The notes beneath the pieces are model-generated. The model was not told the DNA's origin. It did not search any database and saw nothing but the letters and a program-made list of their open reading frames with translations. A stretch of 62,616 nt of DNA from Clostridiales bacterium (lineage in GTDB: Bacteria > Bacillota > Clostridia > Christensenellales > Borkfalkiaceae): positions 1 to 62,616 of the forward strand of contig SVIJ01000003.1 in NCBI GenBank assembly GCA_015069565.1, given 5' to 3'. Both the position numbers and the translations under genes were made by a program. This document shows positions 25,943 through 35,500 of this stretch, in pieces. Every line of letters starts with the position of its first letter. The first letter of the stretch is position 1.

Positions 25943-26491
25943 ATGAAAACGACGTCTAAACAAATAGCTATGACGGCGGTGATGACCGCCCTTTGCGCAG
26001 TAGCTACTTACGCGATTGCGGTTCCCTTTCCTTCGGGGATCGGGTACTTTAATCTCGGGGATGTGATCGTATTGCTCTCTGGATGGTTGCTTGGCCCTTT
26101 ATACGGCGGACTTGCGGCAGGGCTGGGAAGTATGCTTGCCGATTTATTTTTAGGGTTTACCGCATACATGCCTGCCACTTTTTTAATAAAAGGCGGTGTT
26201 TCGATTGCTGGTTGGGGCTTGTATTTGCTTTGCAAAAAGCTGATTCAAAAGGATAAGCTGGATATTCTTCCCCGTTTATTTTCGGGCGTTTTTGCTGAAA
26301 TGGTAATGGTGGGGGGATACCTGTTTTTTGAAGCGGTTTGTCTTGGCTTGGGGGCAGGGGCTTTGGCAAGCGTGCTTGGCAATGCGGTGCAGGCGCTTTG
26401 CGGTTGCGTTGGTGCGACGGCTGTAATTTTGGCATTATATCCGTTGCCAGCCATAAGGCGATTGTTTCCTTCGATTATACTATATAAATAG
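25943..26491 (+). CDS. ECF transporter S component
   Basis: 182 residues, about five to six hydrophobic helices. The start (KQIAMTAVMTALCAVATYAIAV) has the AxxxA-type helix by which S components dock on EcfT, and NLGDVIVLLSGWLLGPLYGGLAAGLGSMLADL is the common S-component core. It would bind a vitamin or similar micronutrient and work with a shared EcfAA'T module, which is not in this window. No riboswitch is visible in the 11-base gap upstream, so the substrate cannot be assigned. It follows the RluA gene directly and is probably in the same transcript. Confidence 0.85.
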   Translation: MKTTSKQIAMTAVMTALCAVATYAIAVPFPSGIGYFNLGDVIVLLSGWLLGPLYGGLAAGLGSMLADLFLGFTAYMPATFLIKGGVSIAGWGLYLLCKKLIQKDKLDILPRLFSGVFAEMVMVGGYLFFEAVCLGLGAGALASVLGNAVQALCGCVGATAVILALYPLPAIRRLFPSIILYK

Positions 26492-26541
26492 TGTTCATCG
26501 CTGACATGGGTGGCGAAAAATGATAAAAAAGGAGTATGCTT

Positions 26542-27939
26542 ATGACTGAAATGAAAGACGTAAAATCTGGGCGCGAGCGCTTGGGAAGCCGACTCGGCTT
26601 TATCCTTTTGAGCGCTGGCTGCGCAATCGGTATGGGGAACGTTTGGCGCTTTCCGTATATCACGGGTCAGTATGGCGGCGGCGCGTTCGTACTGCTCTAT
26701 TTAATCTTTTTGGCAATTATGGGAATTCCCGTAATGACGATGGAATTTTCCTTGGGCAGAGCGAGCCAAAAAAGTCCGCTTTGCGTATACGACGGCTTGC
26801 AAAAGCCCAAGCAAAAATGGCATATCCACGGCTGGGCGTCCTTTATCGGCATGATCGTTTTGATGATGTTCTACACCGTTGTGGCAGGGTGGATGCTCTA
26901 CTATTTCAAGGCGATGGCGTTCGGGGATTTTGAAGGAATGACGAATACCGAGATCGAAGGTCAGTTCGGCGTGATGCTCTCGAACCCTTGGGCGATGATG
27001 ATTTGCCTTGCCATCGTGGTTGTTGCGGGGTTTTTGATCAACTCCTTCGGTGTCCAAAAGGGTTTGGAACGGGTGACGAAGGTGATGATGATCGCGCTGT
27101 TTGCTTTGATGGTGGTGCTCGTTGGGCATAGCTTTACATTGGAAGGCGCGGGCGAAGGCTTGAAGTTCTATCTCATTCCCGATTTTGGGAAAATGATGGA
27201 CGCGGGCATCTTCAACGTAATTGCCGCGGCGATGCTACAAGCCTTGTTTACGTTGAGCTTGGGAATCGGCTCGATGGCGATTTTCGGCAGCTATATCGGC
27301 AAGGATAGAGCGCTCCTTGGGGAAGCGGTAAACGTGGCGGTACTCGATACCATGGTCGCGATCATGGCAGGTTTGATTATCTTCCCTGCGTGTTTTACCT
27401 ATAACAATGGGCAAACGGCAGGCGGCCCCGGGCTCATCTTCCAAGTGTTGCCGCAAATCTTTGCAAATATGCCGCTCGGCAGACTGTGGGGAAGCTTGTT
27501 CTTCGTCTTTATGACCTTTGCGGCGCTCTCGACCGTGCTTGCCGTGTTTGAAGCGATTTTGGCGTGCGTAATCGAAAAGTTCGGTTGGAGCAGAAAAAAG
27601 GCGTGTATCATCTGCGGCGTGGGAATGTTCCTTCTCTCTCTGCCGTGCCTGTTCGGCTACAACCTTCTAGCAGGCTTTGCGCCCTTGGGCAAGGATATTC
27701 AAAGCTGGGAAGACTTCTTGGTGAGCTACGTCTTGTTGCCGCTCGGCTCGCTTGTATACGTGCTCTTTTGTACAAATAAGCGCTTTGGCTGGGGCTTTGA
27801 CAATTTTGAAAACGAAGCCAACCAGGGCAAGGGCTTGAAGGTCAAAAAATGGATGAAGGGGTATATGCAGTACGTGCTGCCCGCTATCATGCTCGTCGTG
27901 TTTGTATTCGGCTTGAACGAGTTCTTCGGCTGGTGGTAA
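26542..27939 (+). CDS. Neurotransmitter:sodium symporter (NSS/SNF) family transporter
   Basis: 465 residues, about eleven to twelve membrane helices (LeuT fold). The family start is clear: LGSRLGFILLSAGCAIGMGNVWRFPYITGQYGGGAFVLLYL, with GxAIGxGNVWRFPY forming the sodium and substrate site in TM1. Bacterial members import amino acids (Leu, Trp, Tyr, Met) with sodium. Start at 26542 is favoured over ATG 26536 because GGAG (26531-26534) is then seven bases away. A strong terminator follows. Which amino acid is carried cannot be told. Confidence 0.93.
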   Translation: MTEMKDVKSGRERLGSRLGFILLSAGCAIGMGNVWRFPYITGQYGGGAFVLLYLIFLAIMGIPVMTMEFSLGRASQKSPLCVYDGLQKPKQKWHIHGWASFIGMIVLMMFYTVVAGWMLYYFKAMAFGDFEGMTNTEIEGQFGVMLSNPWAMMICLAIVVVAGFLINSFGVQKGLERVTKVMMIALFALMVVLVGHSFTLEGAGEGLKFYLIPDFGKMMDAGIFNVIAAAMLQALFTLSLGIGSMAIFGSYIGKDRALLGEAVNVAVLDTMVAIMAGLIIFPACFTYNNGQTAGGPGLIFQVLPQIFANMPLGRLWGSLFFVFMTFAALSTVLAVFEAILACVIEKFGWSRKKACIICGVGMFLLSLPCLFGYNLLAGFAPLGKDIQSWEDFLVSYVLLPLGSLVYVLFCTNKRFGWGFDNFENEANQGKGLKVKKWMKGYMQYVLPAIMLVVFVFGLNEFFGWW

Positions 27940-27957
27940 TGCTTAAAGTTGTTTTGG

Positions 27958-27986
27958 CGGCGTCGCGTTTAGCGGCGCCGTTTTTT
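27958..27986 (+). terminator. Terminator after the symporter gene
   Basis: Nine-pair stem (CGGCGTCGC / GCGGCGCCG with one G-T pair), five-base loop, six T and then further T-rich sequence. Confidence 0.88.
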
Positions 27987-28159
27987 ATTTTTCCAAAGGC
28001 AAAGATCGGGCAAAAATTGCCTATAACAATTTATATCTTTTGTATATGCACACACGCGTGCGTGCAATAAATTCGATTACAGTAATCGATTTTTTCGATT
28101 AAAATGTGAAAAAATATTGAAAAAAATGAAAAATATACGTTCATAAAAGGAAAAGGGGT

Positions 28160-28188
28160 TGACAAATAGACAAAATCCATTTATAATA
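28160..28188 (+). promoter_or_regulatory. Perfect-consensus sigma-A promoter of the protease/Opp operon
   Basis: TTGACA (28160-28165), 17-base spacer, TATAAT (28183-28188). This is the only strong promoter seen before the 16.8 kb run of genes ending at 45223. Confidence 0.85.
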
Positions 28189-28195
28189 CTATAAT

Positions 28196-28477
28196 GGAAA
28201 ATGGGGCGGAAATGGCAATTTTTCGAACGATTGACTGGTTGGAAAACCTTGAAAATACTATGTATTTTATAGGCTCTAAGCCCCCGTTTTTGCGGTTAAA
28301 AGGAATACTGGCAAAGCCGACGAAGATCGAAAAAAGGACTTCGTTTGGCTCTTTATGCGCTTATTAGACCTTGAAAAAATGGAAAAAAACCGCTAAAATG
28401 GGAAGTTTTACTATGTAAAAGATTCTATCTTGGCAGGGCTTTCGGGCATTGCTGAGAATTAGAACGAAGGAGAGAAT
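28196..28477 (+). other. Long untranslated leader of the subtilase gene
   Basis: About 280 bases separate the promoter from the subtilase ATG. It holds no convincing ORF; one 25-codon frame near its 5' end has no RBS. At about 28313-28353 a hairpin can form (AGCC, ACGAAG pairing with CTTCGT, GGCT) followed by CTTTATG. It does not match a riboswitch class I recognise. The rest of the 27987-28159 gap is A/T-rich, apart from a near-palindrome of alternating CA/CG near 28047-28066. Confidence 0.45.
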
Positions 28478-29566
28478 ATGACAAAGAGATGGAAGCGCAT
28501 CATTTGCACCGCGTTATCGCTTATGATGACGGGGTCGTTGGCGGCGGAAGGGCTTGTGCGGAAGCAGGCGGTCGGAGAAGCTCCGAGCGCGGCGGTATCC
28601 CAGCTTGCGAAAAACGGAAGCATTGACTTCACCAACGTCACGGGGCAATTTGATACAACCAAAATCACGACGGCGAATTTCAATTCTTCCGTGATGGAAA
28701 ACGTGGACGTGGGCTCGACCCAAAAGCACGGGGAGCATACGCTCATCGTCAGCTTGAACGGCGACGGCTTGGTGTCCAAGGCGGGCGGACAGGACGTGGA
28801 CGCGTACTTACATACTAAGAAAGGCGCGGAAGCGGCGAAAAACATCAAGGCGCGTCAGGATCAGTTCCTTGCGGCGCTTGAAGGGAAGAACATTCCCTAT
28901 ACGCTCGTCGACCGTTATAGCGCGGTGGATAACGCGGTGGCAATCCGAGTGAATACTCGCTACGTGTCCAAAATCAAGGATATGTCGGGCGTTCGCAGCG
29001 CGGTGCTTTCGCAAACGTATAGCCGCCCTGAATCGGTGGTCAGCTATGCGGCGACGGAAGGCGGCGTAGCCACCAACGAAACGACCGTTTATAAGACGGG
29101 TATTTACGATTCTTCCGAGTTTGCTGGCAGATATGCAGGCGAAGGCATGGTGGTGGCGATTCTCGATACGGGCTTGGACTATACCCACGAAGCCTATCAA
29201 ACGCCCCCGTCCGATTTGACGAAGCTCGGCTTGCCCTTGGATGATTCCTACGGGACGCCGTCGGATACGCAATCGCTTACTTCGCTCTTTGCGAAAAAGA
29301 GCTTGCGCGCGGAAGAACGTACCAAGCTTTCGGGTGGGAACTTGACTGCGAAAGACGTTTACGTTAGCGATAAGGTGCCGTTCGCATACGACTATGCGGA
29401 CGACGATGCCGACGTATATCCTTCCTATTCTAACCACGGTACGCACGTTGCGGGTATTATCGGCGGCAGCGCGGACAGCTATACGAACAAGGATGGTGAA
29501 ATCGCTACCGACGAAAACGGCAACGTTCTGCCCTTTATCGGCGTTGCGCCGAAGCGCAGCTTGTGA
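28478..29566 (+). CDS. Subtilase (S8) N-terminal part, ended by frameshift
   Basis: 362 codons: signal peptide (core ICTALSLMMTGSLA, ~8-22), an inhibitor-I9-like propeptide (~85-190), then the start of the peptidase domain with catalytic Asp230 (VVAILDTGLDYTHEA) and His320 (SNHGTHVAGIIGG). After GVAP the frame runs into KRSL and a stop, whereas the -1 frame continues with the expected EAQLVICKVFTDD. A single missing G in GCGCC-GAA near 29549-29551 explains this. Without the second part the product lacks the catalytic Ser and is inactive. RBS AAGGAG is eight bases upstream. Either a real mutation or a sequencing/assembly error. Confidence 0.85.
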   Translation: MTKRWKRIICTALSLMMTGSLAAEGLVRKQAVGEAPSAAVSQLAKNGSIDFTNVTGQFDTTKITTANFNSSVMENVDVGSTQKHGEHTLIVSLNGDGLVSKAGGQDVDAYLHTKKGAEAAKNIKARQDQFLAALEGKNIPYTLVDRYSAVDNAVAIRVNTRYVSKIKDMSGVRSAVLSQTYSRPESVVSYAATEGGVATNETTVYKTGIYDSSEFAGRYAGEGMVVAILDTGLDYTHEAYQTPPSDLTKLGLPLDDSYGTPSDTQSLTSLFAKKSLRAEERTKLSGGNLTAKDVYVSDKVPFAYDYADDDADVYPSYSNHGTHVAGIIGGSADSYTNKDGEIATDENGNVLPFIGVAPKRSL

Positions 29567-32500
29567 TCTGTAAGGTGTTCACCGACGACCTTGATTCGAA
29601 GGACCTTGGCGGCGCAATCAGTGAAGATATTTTGGCGGCGCTTGAAGACTGCGTAATGCTCGGCGTGGACATCATTAACATGAGCTTGGGTACGACCGCA
29701 GGCTTTACCTTGACCAACGACGGCGACGACGAAGGGGAATATTTGAGCCGCGTTTACGAAAGCATTCAGGACGCAGGTATTTCCCTGATGGCGGCGGCTT
29801 CCAACGACTATTCGGCAGGCTACGGCGGTACGTTCGGTACGAACAAGGCATCTAACCCTGATTCGGGGGTTATCGGCTCGCCCAGTACCTATCCTGCGGC
29901 GATTTCCGTGGCAAGTATTAGCGGTCAGAAGTCCGAATACTTAGTGGCAAATCAGGGCACGGAAAACGAAAAAGCGGTCTTCTACTATGAATCGAGCGAC
30001 GAAAACAGCGTTCTCTACGACTTCTTAGACCAAGTGCTGGGCAAGCCCGGTACGGACGGGGCTGTGGCGAACAAGACGCTCGAATACGTCGTTGTTCCCA
30101 ACTTCGGGACGGCGGCGGACTATACGGCAATCAAGAGCTTGTTCAGCTCCAAGCCCGGTCAACGCTATGCGTTGGTTTCCCGTGGTGACAACACCTTCCA
30201 AGAAAAGGTGGACATCGCGGCGGAAATGGGCGCGGCGGGGATCATCGTCTACAACAACGTTGCAGGTATGATCCGAATGAACCTTGGTGAAGTCAAGAGA
30301 GTAATCCCTGCCATTTCCATCAACTTGGAAGCAGGTAGATCCATGCGTAATGCGGCAGGTACGTCCCGCGTCGGTACGTTCACCTTGGACCGCGAAAACC
30401 TTGCAGGGCCGTTCATGAGCGACTTCTCGTCTTGGGGCGCTACCCCCGACTTGCGCTTGAAGCCTGAAATCACCGCGCACGGCGGCGAAATCACGTCCAC
30501 CGTTCCCGGCGGCTACGACGAGCAGAGCGGTACGAGTATGGCAACGCCGAACATGGCGGGCTTTATGGCGCTGGCAAGAAGCTACGTTGAAAGAGAAATG
30601 AACGCGGAAATCCAACGCGTGATGGCGATGGGCGAAGGTTGCAGCCGCGCGCAAGCGGTCACTCGACTTGTCAACCAGCTGACGATGAGTACGGCGGTGA
30701 CGGCGCGCGACCAAAAGAGCTTGCCTTATTCGCCCAGAAAACAGGGCGCAGGGCTTGCAAGCCTGACGAACGTAATCGGCGGCACGAGCGCTTACCTTTG
30801 GACGAGCGACGAGTTCAACGATTACCGCCCGAAGATTGAATTGTATGATACCCATTTCACGGATGAAAAGGTGAGCTTTGCGCTCAACTTCAACCTGACC
30901 AACTTCGGCGACAAGGCGCTGAGCTTCACGACGGAAACGATTGCAATGACGGAAACGCTTGCGTTGGACGGATTTGCGGTTGCGGAAGAAGCGTATATTT
31001 TGGAAAAATGCCAAGAGAGCGCGGTTTGGAAGGTTGCAGGGGAAAAGGTCGTAGACGGTACGATTTCGGTCGGCGTTGGCGAAACCAAGAGCATTGAAGT
31101 GGTGATCACCTTGGACGAAAGCGAAAAGGATTACATCGAAACCACCTTTAAGAACGGTATGTACGTAGAAGGGTTCTTGCGCTTGAACTCGACGACGGCA
31201 GGGCAGTGCGCACTGGCAATTCCCTATATGGGCTTCTACGGCGACTGGTCGGCTGCGCCGATGCTCGATTACTCGGTATTCGAGATTGATGCGGCGGAAC
31301 AGGATACGTCCATTGACGACGCGGATAAGCCGCAGGCAAGCGTATACGAAACGCAACCGTTCACTTCCTACTACAACGATAAATACATCCTGCCTATGGG
31401 CGGCTATATGTACCTTCTTCCCGACGATGCGGAAGAAATGTACGCAGACGTCGATAAGTGCTCGGTATCCCGCTATAACGAATATTTTGGGGAAGCAGGT
31501 ACGGATGCAAGTGAAAATAACTACCTGACGTCCACCCGTATCCAAGCGGTGTACGCAGGGCTTTTGAGAAACGCAAAATACGTCAACTATCAGCTTGTGG
31601 ACGAATACACGGGCGAAATTATCCACACGGACGTAATCAACCGCGTCGGCAAGGCGTATAACAGCGGTAGAGCATCGGGCGTTCCTGGGAACGTGAAGCT
31701 GGAACTCTATCCCGAAGATTATAACCTTGCGGCAAACGGCAAGTACCGTATGGACTTCGAGTTCTTCTTGGACTACGGCGACGGCTCGGCAAACGAGAAC
31801 AGGTTCTCGTTCACCTTCTACGTGGACTACGAAGCACCCCAGCTTGAACAGGCGCGTATCCGCTACCAAAACTACAAGCAGAACAACGTTGAAAAACAAA
31901 AAATCTATCTCGATTTGGACGTTTACGACAACCATTATCCGCAGTCGATAATGCTTTGCTATCGCACCACGGACGGTGTGATGGAAGACGGCGTGACGCC
32001 CAGAACGGTGCTCAACCTTGCCACCGAATATATCACGCCCGTTCGTGACGCGGTGCGCGCAGGTAAGACGACCGTTTCCTTGGAAATCACCGACATCTAC
32101 GAAAAATACGGCGATAAGCTGTACGTGCAGGTGGACGACTACTCGCTGAACAACAGCTTGTATTATCTTGATTTGCAAAAGGCAAACAGCGCGGTGCTTC
32201 CCGATGACTTCTCTCTTGTGCTGGACAATCGCTTGACGGCGACGGAAGATAGAATGGCGCAGGCGGAATTGACGCTCAGCGTCTACGAAGCGTACAAGGT
32301 GAAGCTTGCCTACGAAGGCAATGCAAACCTTTCCAACTTCGTTTGGAACTCCGTTTCTAGCTCCATCGTCGGCGTGAAGAACGGCGAAATCGTCGGTTTG
32401 AAGGCTGGCACGAGCTACGTGAAGGTTTCCAACGGCGCGCATAAAAACATGATGATCAAGGTGACGGTCACGGATGCTGTGAAGAAGTTGCCGACGCCGA

Positions 32501-35500
32501 GCATTTCGTTTGGTACGGTGGAAGAAACCCGTTATAAAGCCGTCTTGAAGGCGAAGGGCTTGCTGGAAGTGTTCGCAGGGAAAGAGTTCCAGCTCACGGT
32601 CGACGTCGAGCCTTGGTACTACCCGATGAAGGGCACGTCTATGGTTTGGGAATCGAAGAATCCCGACTATGCGACCGTGGACGAAAACGGCAACGTCAAG
32701 ACCTTGAAGGAAGGGCTTGCGACCATCCTTGGCTATCTCTACGATGCAAACGGCAAGAAGCTGGCGACGACGTCGGTGCTCTTGAACATTGAAGAAGAAT
32801 TCCTTGTATCCAACTTCACGCTCACCGAATACAACGGCGTGGGCTACAACGAAGTGATTAAGGACGAAAACGGCAACGATATTAACGCGCTCGTTCTGCC
32901 TACCGATATGAACATTATGTACATCGGGGAAGACGCGTTCAAGGACGATACGTCCGTGGAATACGTGGTGATCCCTGAAACGGTGGTGCAGATTCAGCAA
33001 AACGCGTTTGAAGGCTGTAAGAACCTGAAAAAGGTCTACTTCGTTTCGGCGCAAAAGAACGAAATTGCAACGTCCAAGCTCACGCTTATCCACGATCAGG
33101 CATTTTTGAACTGTACGTTGCTTGAACGCCTTGACCTTTCCAACGTCAAGAAGATCACGGTGGCGCGTCAGACGTTTATGAACTGTACGAGCCTGAAAAC
33201 AGTGGCGAAGATGACGGCAATCGGCACGATGCACTCGGAAGCCTTCCTTGGCTGTACGGCTTTGGAAGAAGTGGATTTGACGGGTATGCACATGGCAGGT
33301 AGCGCAGTCTTCTACGGCTGTACGAGCTTGAAGACGGTGCATACGGCGAAGTTCACCGACATCGGCGAAAGAATGTTTATGGGCTGCTCGGCGCTGCAAA
33401 GCATTGAGATCAATACCCCCAACGTCGGCGAATATGCTTTCTCGAATTGTAGAAACTTAACGTCCGTGACCTTCGCGTCCCCCGAAGGGGAAGCGTTGAA
33501 GTTCATGATCGGCGACGGCGCGTTCAACGGTTGTAGAAGCCTTTCGAGCGTAAGCTTCGGGGGGGAAACCGTTCGCAGCATCGGCGACGGCGCGTTTGCA
33601 AGCACGGCGCTTACGTCCTTCACTATCCCCGCAGGGCTGGAAAGCCTTGGCGGTGCGGTGCTTGAAGGCAGCGGGGTTGCGCAAATCGTAATCGGCGACG
33701 GCTTCGATATCGCGGCGGTAGAGCTTTCTGGCGCTCCCTTTGCAGGCAAGCAAATCACGCTTGCGGCGGGTACGCAAAAGTATAAGATTGAAAACGGCGC
33801 TTTGTACAGCGCTGACGGCAAGCAGCTCTTGCTTGCAACGGACGCTAAGGACGCGTTTGTCGTTCCCGAAGGCGTGGAAAGTATCGGCGAATACGCGTTT
33901 GCGGAATCGGCAATTACGTCCGTTAGCCTGCCTGCAACCTTGAAGGAGCTTGGCGAAGGCGCGTTTATGGGAAGCAGTCTTTCGGCTGTGGAATTTGCAG
34001 ACGGGATCGAGCTTAGCGAAATCAAGGCGTACACCTTCCGTGAATCGCAGCTTGCGAACGTAGCATTGCCTGCATCCGTACAAACCGTAGGGGATTACGC
34101 TTTTTCTAGCACCCCGATTACGGGCTTTGCGTTTACGGGTAAAGCGCTTGGCGACGGCGTGTTTGCGTACTGTCGGGCTTTGGATAGCATCGAGCTGTAC
34201 GACGGCATTGAAAAGATGGGCTCGAATACCTTCTATCAGTGTCAAAGCTTGAAAACGGTTCGCATGCCTTCCGTAAAGGAACTCGGCACGTACACCTTCA
34301 ACGGCGCGACGAACTTGGAGAGCGTAATCTTCGGGGAATATGCGACCACGATCGGTACGGCGACCTTTGCAACCTATTCCTTCGACCACGAAACGTACAC
34401 GAATAAGTACGTGGAAGTTCCTAAGCTGAAAACGGTGGTAATGCCCTTGGCTATTTCGGAAATCCCGATGAACACCTTCTACTGGTGTACGGGGCTTACG
34501 AGCATCGACCTTGGCGGCGCAACCCATATCGGCGAATATGCGTTTGCAAACTGTACTTCTCTTAGAGAAGTAAACGGCATTGAAAAGGTAGTTTCTACCG
34601 ATAAATACGCCTTCTACGGTTGTAGCGCGTTGACGAGCCTTTCCTTGAATGCGCTCGAAAGGGCAGGCGAATGGTCGTTTGCGCTCGAAAACACGACGGC
34701 AGGGTATACGGAGCTTTCCATTCCTAGTATTCAAGTGATTGAAGGCTATGCGTTCCTTGGCAACAAGGCAAGCGAAATTGCGTTGCCTGCAAGCTTGACG
34801 AAAATCGGCGACGGCGCGTTTGCGGCGGCTACCAGCCTTACGGCGTTCACGGTGGAAGGCAACCGCTACTTTGTAGAAAAGGGCGGCTTGTACCGCTATA
34901 TCACGGATACCACCTACGAGCTCGTTTGCTACCCCGCAGGTAGAAGCGGCGCTTCGGAAAACAGAACGCTCTCTATTAAGGAAGGCACGTTGCGCGTGCA
35001 GGCGTACGCGGTATCCTTCTTAAAGGACGGCGTATTGCAAAAGGTGGTGCTCCCGTACAGCGTAGCGGCGATCGGCGACGGCGCGTTCTATCGCTCGGGA
35101 ATCACCGAATACACCTTCGAAAGTGTAAACGCTCCTGCGCTTGAATACAGCTACGACCAGACGGTTGTGGATTATTTGACGGAAAACATGGTGCAAAACC
35201 GTACGAGATCGTACTTCAACGTGAACTTCGAAACGTGCGTTTTGGACTATTCGCAGTACGGCGAAAAGGCGGGCAAGAGCCCCTTAATCGCGAAGTTCCC
35301 CGTCAACGGCGTGGGCTATGATAACTTCCTGTACAAGACCTATTTCGGCACGCGTGAAACGACGGTGATCGTTATGACCGAGAAAACGAGAACAGCCACC
35401 GAGCTGATTGACGGCTTCCCGACGGCGGACGAGATTATGGCTTGGGCGGAAAATATCAACGATGGGAACAAGGCAAAGGTAGAAGCGCTTGCTACGGATG

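Noticed and set aside
28195-28272. 25-codon leader peptide at the start of the protease transcript
   Set aside because: The ATG lies essentially at the transcription start with no RBS, and the sequence shows no run of a regulatory amino acid.
29549-29566. Programmed -1 frameshift in the subtilase
   Set aside because: No slippery heptamer, no internal Shine-Dalgarno at proper spacing and no evident stimulatory hairpin, so a mutation or sequence error is preferred; kept as a finding to check.
30025-33399. 1,124-codon open frame on the minus strand inside the subtilase
   Set aside because: Entirely antisense to well-matched domains of the protease; composition (Arg/His/Phe/Val-rich) is typical of a shadow frame, and no RBS precedes it.
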